From positions 1 through 59,668 of the forward strand of contig JAGWZW010000013.1 in assembly GCA_018971835.1 (NCBI GenBank): DNA of 59,668 nt. The letters run 5' to 3'. A program made the translations under genes and the position numbers. Source of the DNA: Alphaproteobacteria bacterium. GTDB lineage: Bacteria > Pseudomonadota > Alphaproteobacteria > Micropepsales > Micropepsaceae. The notes beneath the pieces are model-generated. The model saw only the letters and a program-made list of their open reading frames with translations, ran no database searches and was not told where the DNA came from. Positions 8,161-16,677 of this stretch are shown in pieces (within the stretch, counting starts at the first letter, position 1; each line of letters starts with the position of its first letter).

Positions 8161-9936
8161 ATGACGCGGGCGCGAGACGACGACGCCGTGAGTGCCCCGA
8201 CCACGGCCGCGCCGGATGCCGCGACGCGCTATACGGGAAGCATGGCGCTGCTCGACGCGCTGCAAAGCGCGGGCATCGAGTACATCTTCGTGAATCTCGG
8301 CAGCGACCATCCGGGGATCGTGGAGGCCATCGCGGAAGCGCGCGCCCACGGCCGCAAGCTGCCGCAGATCGTCACCTGCCCCAACGAGATGGTGGCCCTG
8401 AGCGCGGCGCACGGTTTTGCCCAGGTTTCGGGACGCGCCCAGGCGGTGTTGGTGCATGTCGAGTGCGGAACCCAGGCGCTGGCCGGCGCGGTGCATAATG
8501 CTGCCAAAGGCCGGGCGCCGGTATTCGTCTTCGCCGGAACCTCGCCTTTCACGCAGGAAGGCGAACTCGCAGGCAGCCGGAACGAGTTCATCCAATGGAT
8601 TCAGGACGTGCACGACCAGCGCGGCATCGTCCGCGGCTACATGCGCTACACCAACGAAATCCGCACCACTGCCAACATCCCGCAGCTCGTCAACCGCGCG
8701 CTGCAATTCGCCTGCAGCGATCCCAAAGGCCCCGTCTATCTGACCGGCGCGCGGGAAATCCTCGAAGCCGAGGCGCCACGGGTGACGCTCAACCGCGAGC
8801 ACTGGCAAGCGGTGGCGCCGCCGGCGCTGCCGCCCGCTGCAGCCGGCGAGATCGCGGCGGCGCTGCTGGGCGCGAAGGCGCCACTGGTGGTGGCCTCCTA
8901 TCTCGGGCGCAATCCGGCGGCGGTCGGCGAACTGGTGCGGCTCTGCGAGCGCCTCGGCGCCGGCGTGCTGGAATCGGTGCCCAATTACGTCAACTTCCCG
9001 CACGACAATCGCCTTTACCTCGGCAATCAGTGGAACGAGCCGCAGCAGAACGAAGCGCTGGCGAAGGCGGATGTGATCCTCGTCGCCGACAGCGACGTGC
9101 CCTGGATTCCCAGCGTCAGCGCGCCGCGCCCGGATGCCCGCATCTTTCATATCGATGTCGATCCGCTCAAGGAGCAGATGCCCCTGTGGTATATCCCGGC
9201 CGTCCGCCGCTTTGCTGCCGATGCCGAAACCGCCTTGTCCCAGATCAACGGCTGGCTGGATCACAACAGCGCGGAGGCCAAAAGCAATGCGTCCAGCCGC
9301 GTGCTGTGGACCGCGCTGCACGATGCCCGCCGGGAGATGCTCGACCGCCGCGAGCGGCGCGGCGCCATCCTGACGCCGGAATCGCTCGTGGCCGCCGTCC
9401 GCCAGCGTCTTGATGAAAACTGCCTGGTGCTCAGCGAAAGCGTTTCGAATTTTCCCACCGTGCTCAATCACCTGCGCCCTGAACGGCCGGGCACGATCTT
9501 CGCGAGCGGCGGCGGCTCGCTGGGCTGGCACGGCGGCGCGGCCATCGGCGCAAAGCTCGCCTGCCCCGACAAGACCGTGATCGCTTTCACCGGAGACGGC
9601 AGCTACATGTTCTCGGTGCCCTCCAGCGTACATTGGATCGCGCGGCGCTACGCCACGCCGTTCCTGACTGTCATCTTCAACAATGGCGGCTGGAAATCGC
9701 CGAAACTTTCGGCCCTGGCGGTGCACCCCGCCGGTTACGCCAGCCGCGCCAACAAGCTGGACGTCAGTTTCGAACCGGATTCGGACTATGCCGGGATCGC
9801 AGCGAGCGCCGGCGGCGCGTTTGCGGCGACGCTGGAACGGGTAGACGAGCTTGATGCCGTCCTCGATCGCGCGTTCCATGCCGTGCGGGTGGAGAAGCGT
9901 TGTGCAGTGATCAATGCCCGCCTGCCGCGCCTGTGA
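8161..9936 (+). CDS. thiamine-diphosphate-dependent enzyme, acetolactate synthase-like, substrate unknown
   Basis: A 591-residue protein with the three-domain layout of the acetolactate synthase/benzoylformate decarboxylase superfamily. The N-terminal PYR domain has the cofactor-activating Glu in CPNEMVALSAAHG. A central domain begins near GEIAAALLGAKAPLVV. The C-terminal PP domain has the ThDP/Mg motif starting GDGSYMF and ending IFNNGGW. It is not a normal biosynthetic IlvB: there is no regulatory small-subunit gene beside it, and the sequence belongs to a poorly described group of ThDP-requiring proteins. The ATG at 8161 has a GGAG ribosome site; the frame is open further upstream. The divergent DUF3237 gene and the aldehyde dehydrogenase opposite suggest a catabolic role, but the substrate cannot be read from the sequence. 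Confidence 0.85.
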   Translation: MTRARDDDAVSAPTTAAPDAATRYTGSMALLDALQSAGIEYIFVNLGSDHPGIVEAIAEARAHGRKLPQIVTCPNEMVALSAAHGFAQVSGRAQAVLVHVECGTQALAGAVHNAAKGRAPVFVFAGTSPFTQEGELAGSRNEFIQWIQDVHDQRGIVRGYMRYTNEIRTTANIPQLVNRALQFACSDPKGPVYLTGAREILEAEAPRVTLNREHWQAVAPPALPPAAAGEIAAALLGAKAPLVVASYLGRNPAAVGELVRLCERLGAGVLESVPNYVNFPHDNRLYLGNQWNEPQQNEALAKADVILVADSDVPWIPSVSAPRPDARIFHIDVDPLKEQMPLWYIPAVRRFAADAETALSQINGWLDHNSAEAKSNASSRVLWTALHDARREMLDRRERRGAILTPESLVAAVRQRLDENCLVLSESVSNFPTVLNHLRPERPGTIFASGGGSLGWHGGAAIGAKLACPDKTVIAFTGDGSYMFSVPSSVHWIARRYATPFLTVIFNNGGWKSPKLSALAVHPAGYASRANKLDVSFEPDSDYAGIAASAGGAFAATLERVDELDAVLDRAFHAVRVEKRCAVINARLPRL

Positions 9937-10033
9937 CGGGCGCGCGCGGCGGGTGACGACCGAAGCCGCGTTCGTCACGCCCGCGAGCGTAGCGTGGTAA
10001 CGCCGATTCCCCCTCGCGAGCGAAGAACCCGTT

Positions 10034-11497
10034 TCAGCGTTTGATCTGCGTGGCGAGGAACTTGCGGAACTTGGCGCCATAGGGCGGGCGCAGCATGGCC
10101 GTGATGTCCATCTTGGTTTGGCGCAGCACCGCCTTGGCGTGGCTGAAGGTCTTGAAGCCGTCGATGCCGTGATAGGCACCCATGCCTGCCGGGCCGATGC
10201 CGCCGAACGGCAAATCTTCCATCGAGACATGCCACACCACGTCGTTGACCGAGACGCCGCCCGAGGTGGTGCGCGTCAGCACCGTCTTTTCTTCGGCAGA
10301 GTCGCTGCCGAAATAATAAAGCCCCAGCGGCCGCGGATGCGCGTTGACATAGGCCAGCGCATCCTCGGTCTTGCTGTAGGTCTTCACCGGCAGGAGCGGG
10401 CCGAAGATTTCGTCCTGCATGATCTTCATGTCGTCGCTGGGATTGAGCACGAGCGTCGGCGGGATCTTGTGGAACGGCTGCTGCGTGAAATCCTCTTTCG
10501 CCGGATTGAGTTCCACAATCTCTGCGCCCTTGGCCCTGGCGTCGTCGAGATAACCCATCAGCCGGTCGTAGTGCCGCTGGTTCACCACCGAGGTATAATC
10601 GGGATTGTCCTTGAGCGTGGGGAACATCGCGCTCACCGCCTTCCCCGCCGCGGCAACGAAATCGCCCGCCCGTTCCTCCGGCACCAGCATGTAGTCCGGC
10701 GCCAGGCAGATCTGCCCGGCGTTCAGCGTCTTGCCGAACATCACCCGCTTGGCCGCCAGTTCCAGGTCCGCCGAGCGGCCGACGATCACCGGCGACTTGC
10801 CGCCCAGTTCCAGCGTCAGCGGCACCAGGTTCTCCGCCGCCGCGCGCATGACGTGATAGGCGATCGAGGTGGCGCCGGTGAACAGCAGATGGTCGAAGGC
10901 CAGCTTCGAGAACGCCTGCCCCACCTCCGGCCCGCCGGTGAACACCGCGACCTCGGTTTCGTCGAAGGCGGTGCGGAACATGCGCGCCATCAGCTCGGAG
11001 GTGTGCGGCGTGAACTCGGAGGGCTTGATCATGGCGCGGTTGCCGGCGGCGAAGATGCCGGCCAGCGGCGCGAAAGTGAGATTGACCGGGAAGTTCCACG
11101 GGCTGATGACCCCGACCACGCCCTTGGGCTGGTACTCCACCCGCGCCCGGGTGCCGAACAGCGCCAGCGGCGCCGGGTTGACCTTGCGCTTCTCCGGCAC
11201 CATCCAGCGCCGCAAATGCGCCCTGGCGTGCTTAAGCGGGCCGATGGAGCCCCCCACATCCGTCAGCAGCGTGGCGTCCACCGAGCGGTGGCCGAAATCC
11301 TCCCTCAGGGCCTCGGCGATGGCGTCCTGGTGGCCGAAGAGCAGGCCGATGGCGCGGTCGAGCCACTCGATGCGCTGTTCGGCGCTGGGCGGGCCGGCCT
11401 TGAGATGGGCCCGGCGCTGGGCCTCCAGCACCGCCTGCATGGTCCGGCCGGCTGGGCTGTTGCCTGTGCTGACGGGTTTTGCCTGTGCCATGCTCAT
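10034..11497 (-). CDS. coniferyl-aldehyde-dehydrogenase-type NAD(P)-dependent aldehyde dehydrogenase
   Basis: A 487-residue aldehyde dehydrogenase that oxidises an aldehyde to the acid. Key segments are the substrate/cofactor region VVGVISPWNFPVNL, the general-base Glu in TLELGGKSPVIVG, the nucleophilic Cys in LNAGQICLAPDYML, and EIFGPLLPV. The absence of the usual longer N-terminus and the C-terminal YGAKFRKFL region fit the coniferyl aldehyde dehydrogenase (CalB) subgroup of class 3 enzymes, which also handle medium-chain aldehydes. A GTG at 11575 is in frame, but the ATG at 11497 has a GGAGGATCC ribosome site just upstream. It is convergent with the ThDP gene and divergent from the GGDEF gene. 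Substrate assignment is by family only. Confidence 0.87.
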   Translation of the reverse strand: MSMAQAKPVSTGNSPAGRTMQAVLEAQRRAHLKAGPPSAEQRIEWLDRAIGLLFGHQDAIAEALREDFGHRSVDATLLTDVGGSIGPLKHARAHLRRWMVPEKRKVNPAPLALFGTRARVEYQPKGVVGVISPWNFPVNLTFAPLAGIFAAGNRAMIKPSEFTPHTSELMARMFRTAFDETEVAVFTGGPEVGQAFSKLAFDHLLFTGATSIAYHVMRAAAENLVPLTLELGGKSPVIVGRSADLELAAKRVMFGKTLNAGQICLAPDYMLVPEERAGDFVAAAGKAVSAMFPTLKDNPDYTSVVNQRHYDRLMGYLDDARAKGAEIVELNPAKEDFTQQPFHKIPPTLVLNPSDDMKIMQDEIFGPLLPVKTYSKTEDALAYVNAHPRPLGLYYFGSDSAEEKTVLTRTTSGGVSVNDVVWHVSMEDLPFGGIGPAGMGAYHGIDGFKTFSHAKAVLRQTKMDITAMLRPPYGAKFRKFLATQIKR

Positions 11498-11646
11498 CGC
11501 CGGATCCTCCGCTTTCGGGGCTGACGTTTTGTCAAATAGAGCAGCCCGCCCACGCGGCTGCAATCCCCAGGACACGGATTTTTGCAGGTTTTGCGGTGGC
11601 CTTAACGCTTTCTTTCACCTCGACGGAGCATTGTCTGGCCAAGGAC

Positions 11647-12732
11647 ATGACGCCGGAGAACCCGGTGACACGCGTGGGGAAAACCGTGAATCGCTACGAG
11701 CGCGCGCAGGCTTTGGCAAAGACGGCGATCGGGCTGATGGCGGAGCGCGCGGTCGAACCCTCCCCGGAAAATTTCGAGTTGTTCTTCGCCTTTGCCTCCG
11801 GCGACAACCCGGCAGTCTCGCGCGTCATCGGCGACATGATCGCGGGGCGCAAGGCCTTCACGCCCGCGGTGCTCGACGATCTGCGCCGGCGGTTCTTCGC
11901 CAAGGCGCGGCTGGAAGAGGCGATGGATTCGGTCGGCGAAAGCGTGGCCGAAACTCTGGACGCCATGCTCGGCAAACTGGAAAAGGCCGGGCGGGAGACG
12001 GTCGACTACGGCAAGGCGCTGTCCGCGGCCACCGGCGAACTCGGCGCCGCTCAAACTCCCCAGGGCGTGCGTAAGCTGGTGGACGGGCTCATCAAGGCCA
12101 CGCGCACGATGGAAGAGCGCACCGCGGCGCTGGAAAGCGAACTTCAGAACTCCTCGCGCGAAGTGGCCGAGTTGAAAACCAAGCTCGACGACGTGCGCAA
12201 GGAAAGCCTCACCGATCCGTTGACCGGCATCGCCAACCGCAAGGCCTTCGACACCGAACTGAGTTCGGCCATCCGCCAGGCACGCGAAAACCACGAGCCG
12301 CTGTCGCTGCTGATGTGCGACATCGATCACTTCAAGAGTTTCAACGACACCTTCGGCCACCAGACCGGCGACCAGGTGCTGCGGCTCGTCGCCAATTGCC
12401 TCTCCGAGAACGTCAAGGGGCGCGATACGGCGGCACGATACGGCGGCGAGGAGTTCGTGGTCATCATCCGGGGTGCGCCACTGGAAGCAGCCGTGCGGCT
12501 CGCCGACCAGATTCGCGGCAACGTGGAGAACAAGAAACTGGTCAAGAAATCGACCGGCGACATCCTGGGCACCATCACCATCTCCATCGGCGCTGCAGAG
12601 CTTGACGCAACGGAAGCGCCCTCGTCGTTGATCCAGCGCGCCGATGCCTGCCTTTACGCCGCCAAGAACGCCGGGCGGAACTGCGTCAGGAGCACGGTAT
12701 CAGACGACAAAGGCAGCGTCGCGGCCGCCTGA
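11647..12732 (+). CDS. GGDEF-domain diguanylate cyclase
   Basis: A 361-residue cytoplasmic protein predicted to make cyclic di-GMP from two GTP. The first ~180 residues are helical and end in a coiled-coil-like stretch (ALESELQNSSREVAELK). The GGDEF domain then begins at LTDPLTGIANRKAF, with CDIDHFKSFND and the catalytic GGEEF at residue 266. The usual inhibitory I-site RxxD before GGEEF reads KGRD, so product inhibition may be weakened. No transmembrane or PAS sensor domain is evident. The start is uncertain: the frame is open back to 11479, ATG 11647 lacks a well-placed ribosome site, and a GTG at 11595 is possible. It stands alone, with no phosphodiesterase nearby. Confidence 0.85.
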   Translation: MTPENPVTRVGKTVNRYERAQALAKTAIGLMAERAVEPSPENFELFFAFASGDNPAVSRVIGDMIAGRKAFTPAVLDDLRRRFFAKARLEEAMDSVGESVAETLDAMLGKLEKAGRETVDYGKALSAATGELGAAQTPQGVRKLVDGLIKATRTMEERTAALESELQNSSREVAELKTKLDDVRKESLTDPLTGIANRKAFDTELSSAIRQARENHEPLSLLMCDIDHFKSFNDTFGHQTGDQVLRLVANCLSENVKGRDTAARYGGEEFVVIIRGAPLEAAVRLADQIRGNVENKKLVKKSTGDILGTITISIGAAELDATEAPSSLIQRADACLYAAKNAGRNCVRSTVSDDKGSVAAA

Positions 12733-12797
12733 CACAAGCGCTTTCCCCTCCCCGGGCTTGCGCTTATGCTTGCCTCGACAACCATCGAGGACCACCC

Positions 12798-13595
12798 ATG
12801 CGGAAAGATTTCGAACGCGCCCACGTCGTCGCGCACGGCACCGTCGCCGTGCTCACGCTCAACCACCCCGAAACGCTGAATGCCGCGTCCGTGGGCATGG
12901 TCGGCGGCCTGACCGAGGCCCTGCGGCACGTCAGCGACCCGCAAAGCGGTTTCCGCGCGCTGGTGATCACAGGCGAAGGGCGCGGCTTCTGCTCGGGTGC
13001 CAACCTTGCCGATGCCGATCCTTCCGCCGTCGATGCACGCGATACCGGCAACGCGCTCGAAACGGCCTATCATCCGCTGCTGCGACGGCTGCGCGATCTG
13101 AACATGCCGATCGTCACCGCCGTCAACGGCGCCGCAGCCGGCATCGGCATGAGCATCGCGCTGATGGGCGACATCATCATCGCAACGCGTTCGGCCTATT
13201 TTCTCCAGGCCTTCGCCCGCATCGGCCTGGTGCCGGATGGCGGCTCGACCTGGCTGCTGCCGCGCCTGATCGGGCTGGCGCGCGCCAGGGAATTGTCGCT
13301 GCTGGCGGAGAAGCTACCGGCCCAGACCGCCCTCGAATGGGGCCTCATCAACCGGGTGTGCGACGACGCCACGCTGATCGACGATGCGCTCGCCCTCGCC
13401 CGCCGGCTGGCTGACGGCCCCACCGCGACCCTGGCGATGATCCGCCAGCTCTATCGCGACAGCCCGAACAATTCCTACGAAGTGCAAATCGATCTCGAAC
13501 GGCAGATGCAGCAGCGCGCGGGACGCACCGAAGACTTCGTCGAGGGCGTGACCGCCTTCCTGCAAAAGCGCCCGGCCAAATTCCGGGGCCATTGA
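12798..13595 (+). CDS. enoyl-CoA hydratase/isomerase (crotonase) family protein, PaaG-like
   Basis: A 265-residue crotonase-fold protein acting on an acyl-CoA. The oxyanion-hole segments are GEGRGFCSGANLAD near residue 56 and NGAAAGIGMSIALMGD near 112. The second catalytic region reads IGLVPDGGSTWLLPRLIG, with Asp where classical hydratases have Glu, a pattern shared with PaaG-type ring-epoxide isomerases and other isomerases. The C-terminal helical region is intact and ends in QKRPAKFRGH. It is a single gene 65 nt after the diguanylate cyclase, with no other phenylacetate genes around, so the exact reaction is open. Fatty-acid or aromatic CoA metabolism is a reasonable guess given hcrAB elsewhere in the window. 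Confidence 0.85.
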   Translation: MRKDFERAHVVAHGTVAVLTLNHPETLNAASVGMVGGLTEALRHVSDPQSGFRALVITGEGRGFCSGANLADADPSAVDARDTGNALETAYHPLLRRLRDLNMPIVTAVNGAAAGIGMSIALMGDIIIATRSAYFLQAFARIGLVPDGGSTWLLPRLIGLARARELSLLAEKLPAQTALEWGLINRVCDDATLIDDALALARRLADGPTATLAMIRQLYRDSPNNSYEVQIDLERQMQQRAGRTEDFVEGVTAFLQKRPAKFRGH

Positions 13596-13767
13596 AGCCG
13601 GACGCTCCGCAAGAATCCGAATGCCGGCGCCCTCCGAAAGACAGACCGTTGCGCGCACGGCTCCGTGACTTGCGCGCGGCGTTATTCTGTTGCCCAATCC
13701 GCACTTCATTGAGGGAATCGCCGCGCGGCCCGTTCTGCCGCGTCCAGTCCAATTTGGAGACGACAAG

Positions 13768-15840
13768 ATGAAACGCAGCCTGGTTCTGCTCGCGAGCGTG
13801 ATTTGCGCCGCCTGCGCCACCACCACCGTTCCGCCGCAGAAGCCCGCCGCCCCGCCCGCGCCCAAGGCGACCTTGGGCCAATGGGGCGTCGATCTCTCCG
13901 ATATGGACCGCAGCGTGAAGCCAGGGAACAACTTCTTCGACTACGTCAACGGCACCTGGCTCAAGACGGCGGCAATTCCGGCCGACCGCTCCAGCACCGG
14001 CTCGTTCCAGGATCTGGCCATCCTCAGCGAAGATCGGATGAAGGCGATCGTGGCCACACTGGCCGCCAAGCCCTATGACCAGCTCACGCCCGACGAGAAG
14101 AAGCTGCGAGATCTCTATGACGCCTTCCTCGACCAGAAGCAGATCGATTCGCGCGGCCTTGAGCCGGTGAAGGCCGATCTGGGTTATCTGGCGCATCTCA
14201 AGACGCATCGCGATGTGGCGCGCGCGATGGGTTCGATCAAGCTGCAGATCGACGCCCCCTACAACCTCTATATCGGCGTGGACGACAAGAACCCCGACGC
14301 CTATTCGGTGAACCTGATGCAGGGCGGCCTCGGCCTGCCGGACCGCGACTATTACCTGCGCGACGACAAGGCGCTGGTGGCGACACGCGAGGCCTACAGA
14401 AAATACCTGGCAACGATGCTGGCCTTCACCGGCGACAAGCACACCGAGCAGCGTGCCGAGCGCGTCTATGCCCTCGAACTGGCCATTGCCAAGGCCGAAT
14501 GGCCCAATGCCGAGCGCCGCGACGCCACCAAGACCTACAATCCGATGACGGTGTTGGCCCTCGAAAAATACGCGCCGCAATTTCCCTGGGCGGTGTTCCT
14601 CAAGGAAGCGGACATCCCGCTGAAATCGCCCAAGGGCGAGCGCAAGGTCATCATCGCCGAGAACACCGCCTTTCCGAAACTCGCCAAGATCTTCGCCGAG
14701 ACGCCGGTGCCGGTGTGGCGCGACTATTTGACTGTGCATTTCCTGAGCAGCTATGCGCCCTATCTGCCCAAGAAGATCGACGAAGAAAACTTCGCCTTCT
14801 ACGGCAAGGTCGTCCGCGGCAATACCCAGCAGCTGCCCCGCGCGACGCGCGGCGTACACCTGCTCGACGGCACACTGGGTTTTGCCCTCGGCAAGCTCTA
14901 CGTCGCCAAATATTTCCCGCCGCAAGCCAAGGCCAAGGCGCAGGCGCTGGTGGCGAACCTGCTGAAGACCTACGCCGCCGACATCCAGACGCTGGACTGG
15001 ATGACGCCGGAAACCCGCAAGAAAGCGCTGGAGAAGCTGGCCAAATTCACGCCCTATATCGGCTATCCCGACAAGTGGCGCGACTATTCGGCCTATGACG
15101 TGACGCGCAACGATCTCGTCGGCGACATCGAGCGCGGCGCCCGGTTCGAATGGAACCGCCGGCTCAAGCGCCTCGATCAGCCCGTGGACAAGAGCGAATG
15201 GGACATGACCCCGCAGACGGTCAACGCCTATTACGATCCCACGGCCAACAAGATCGTGTTCCCGGCGGCGATCCTGCAGCCGCCCTTCTTCGACGCCAAC
15301 GCCGACGACGCCGTGAACTACGGCGGCATCGGCGCGGTGATCGGCCACGAGATCAGCCACGGCTTCGACGACCAGGGCTCGAAATACAACGGCGACGGCA
15401 AGCTGGAGAACTGGTGGACGCCGACCGACCGCAAGAACTTCGAAGCCCGCGTCTCCGCGCTCGGCAAGCAGTACGATTCCTACGAGCCCCTGCCCGGCGT
15501 CCACATCAACGGCGCCTTCACCATGGGCGAGAACATCGCCGACCTGGCGGGCCTGACCATCGCCTACAAGGCCTACCATCTCTCGCTGGACGGCAAGCCC
15601 GCGCCGGTGCTCGATGGCTACACCGGCGATCAGCGCTTCTTCCTGTCTTACGCCCAGATCTGGCGCGGCAAGTATCGCGACGGCGCGCTCAGGGCTCAGC
15701 TCCTGTCCAACGAGCACAGCCCGGGCGAGTTCCGCGCCATCGGCGCCACGCGCAATCTGGATGCCTGGTACAAGGCCTTCGACGTCCAGTCGGGTCAGAA
15801 ATATTACCTGGCGCCGGACCAGCGCGTGCGGCTCTGGTAA
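13768..15840 (+). CDS. M13 family zinc metallopeptidase (PepO/neprilysin-like), exported
   Basis: A 690-residue endopeptidase. The zinc motif HEISH is at 527-531 and the third ligand lies in ENIAD (Glu588, with Asp592). The preceding NAYYDPTANKIVFPAAILQ stretch is the usual M13 substrate-binding strand, and the C-terminal CxxW-type ending is replaced by RVRLW at the extreme terminus. The N-terminus has a hydrophobic signal ending ICAACATT, probably a lipoprotein or secreted signal, followed by a Pro/Ala-rich linker. The ATG at 13768 has a GGAGA ribosome site 7 nt upstream; an upstream in-frame start at 13690 would bury the signal peptide. Expected to act in the periplasm on short peptides. 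Confidence 0.92.
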   Translation: MKRSLVLLASVICAACATTTVPPQKPAAPPAPKATLGQWGVDLSDMDRSVKPGNNFFDYVNGTWLKTAAIPADRSSTGSFQDLAILSEDRMKAIVATLAAKPYDQLTPDEKKLRDLYDAFLDQKQIDSRGLEPVKADLGYLAHLKTHRDVARAMGSIKLQIDAPYNLYIGVDDKNPDAYSVNLMQGGLGLPDRDYYLRDDKALVATREAYRKYLATMLAFTGDKHTEQRAERVYALELAIAKAEWPNAERRDATKTYNPMTVLALEKYAPQFPWAVFLKEADIPLKSPKGERKVIIAENTAFPKLAKIFAETPVPVWRDYLTVHFLSSYAPYLPKKIDEENFAFYGKVVRGNTQQLPRATRGVHLLDGTLGFALGKLYVAKYFPPQAKAKAQALVANLLKTYAADIQTLDWMTPETRKKALEKLAKFTPYIGYPDKWRDYSAYDVTRNDLVGDIERGARFEWNRRLKRLDQPVDKSEWDMTPQTVNAYYDPTANKIVFPAAILQPPFFDANADDAVNYGGIGAVIGHEISHGFDDQGSKYNGDGKLENWWTPTDRKNFEARVSALGKQYDSYEPLPGVHINGAFTMGENIADLAGLTIAYKAYHLSLDGKPAPVLDGYTGDQRFFLSYAQIWRGKYRDGALRAQLLSNEHSPGEFRAIGATRNLDAWYKAFDVQSGQKYYLAPDQRVRLW

Positions 15841-15858
15841 GCGCCAGCAGCAAATGCG

Positions 15859-15895
15859 CGAATAGCGAATGGGGAGCGAACCCATTCGCTATTCG
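15859..15895. terminator. 15-bp perfect hairpin between convergent M13 peptidase and sufA
   Basis: CGAATAGCGAATGGG (15859-15873) is perfectly complementary to CCCATTCGCTATTCG (15881-15895) across a 7-nt loop. It lies between two convergent stop codons and would form on either transcript. There is no good T-run on either side, so it may be an RNA-stabilising hairpin or an intergenic repeat rather than a classical intrinsic terminator. Confidence 0.55.
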
Positions 15896-15915
15896 TCGCT
15901 TGCCGTTCGGATTGC

Positions 15916-16305
15916 TTATTCGGCTTCCTGCGCCGGCGTGATCGCCACGCTCTCGCCGCAGCCGCAGGCGGAGGTCTGGTTCGGATTGTTGAACACAAAG
16001 CGGGTGGCGAGCTTCTCGCGCACATAGTCCATTTCCGTTCCCAGCAGGAACAGGATCGCCTTGGGCTCCACGAAGATCTTCACGCCCTGGTCCTCGATCA
16101 CTTCGTCAAGCGGGCCGGGCGCCTCGGCATAGTCCATCGTGTAGCTCATGCCGGCGCAACCGCCGTTGCTGACGCCCACGCGCACGCCCTGGTACTTGCC
16201 TTCCGCGTCCGCCATGATCTGGCGCAGGCGCGCGGCCGCCGCCACAGTCAGGCGCACGGGCTGGGGCCGGGTCCGTTTGGGTTTTGCTTCGATCGTCGTC
16301 GTCAT
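15916..16305 (-). CDS. sufA: A-type iron-sulfur carrier, HesB/IscA family
   Basis: A 129-residue A-type carrier that hands iron-sulfur clusters to apoproteins. The three conserved cysteines are visible in NGGCAGMSY and near the C-terminus in SACGCGES. The first ~20 residues form a Lys/Arg/Pro-rich extension before the fold starts at VRLTVAAAARL. It is the last gene of the SUF operon, 12 nt after sufT. Placement with sufBCDS supports the name sufA over iscA or erpA, though paralogues cannot be told apart with certainty by sequence alone. Confidence 0.9.
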   Translation of the reverse strand: MTTTIEAKPKRTRPQPVRLTVAAAARLRQIMADAEGKYQGVRVGVSNGGCAGMSYTMDYAEAPGPLDEVIEDQGVKIFVEPKAILFLLGTEMDYVREKLATRFVFNNPNQTSACGCGESVAITPAQEAE

Positions 16306-16317
16306 CGCTGGCCCTCC

Positions 16318-16677
16318 TCAATACATGTTGAGTTCGAGTTTCGCGACGTCGCTCATGCGGTCCGGCGTCCACGGCGGTTCGAACACCATGTTGACCGTGA
16401 TCTTGCCGATACCCTCGACGGTTTCGAGGGCATTCTGCACCATCACCGGCATCTCGCCCGCCACCGGGCAGCCGGGCGCGGTCAGGGTCATGTCCACGTC
16501 CACGTCCTTGTTATCCGCTACCTCGACCTTGTAGATCAGCCCGAGTTCGTAAATGTCCACCGGGATTTCCGGGTCGTAGACGCTCTTGAGCGCCGCCACC
16601 AGCTTGGCGGTGAAATCTTCCAGCTCTTCGGCGCTCATCTGCGGAATCGCCTCCGCGGGTTCAGCTTCCGCACTCAT
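16318..16677 (-). CDS. sufT: SUF-associated MIP18/DUF59 protein
   Basis: A 119-residue protein of the DUF59/MIP18 family involved in iron-sulfur cluster maturation. It has the signature YDPEIPVDIYELGLIY followed by VDMTLTAPGCPVAGEMP, with the conserved Cys. The start overlaps the sufU stop by 4 nt, so it belongs to the SUF operon. SufT proteins help deliver clusters when demand is high; the precise step is not settled. The N-terminal 35 residues are acidic (AEAEPAEAIPQ) and not conserved in the core family. No membrane or export signal is present. Confidence 0.9.
   Translation of the reverse strand: MSAEAEPAEAIPQMSAEELEDFTAKLVAALKSVYDPEIPVDIYELGLIYKVEVADNKDVDVDMTLTAPGCPVAGEMPVMVQNALETVEGIGKITVNMVFEPPWTPDRMSDVAKLELNMY

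Noticed and set aside
8113-10230. 705-codon minus-strand frame
   Set aside because: Antisense of the ThDP enzyme, also running into the aldehyde dehydrogenase; no family resemblance.
12645-13414. Overlapping plus-strand frame across the diguanylate cyclase end and the crotonase gene
   Set aside because: It is a different-frame shadow of the crotonase gene, which has clear oxyanion-hole motifs and family length.
13348-15885. 845-codon minus-strand frame
   Set aside because: Antisense of the M13 peptidase, which has HEISH and ENIAD motifs and a ribosome site; the shadow has none.
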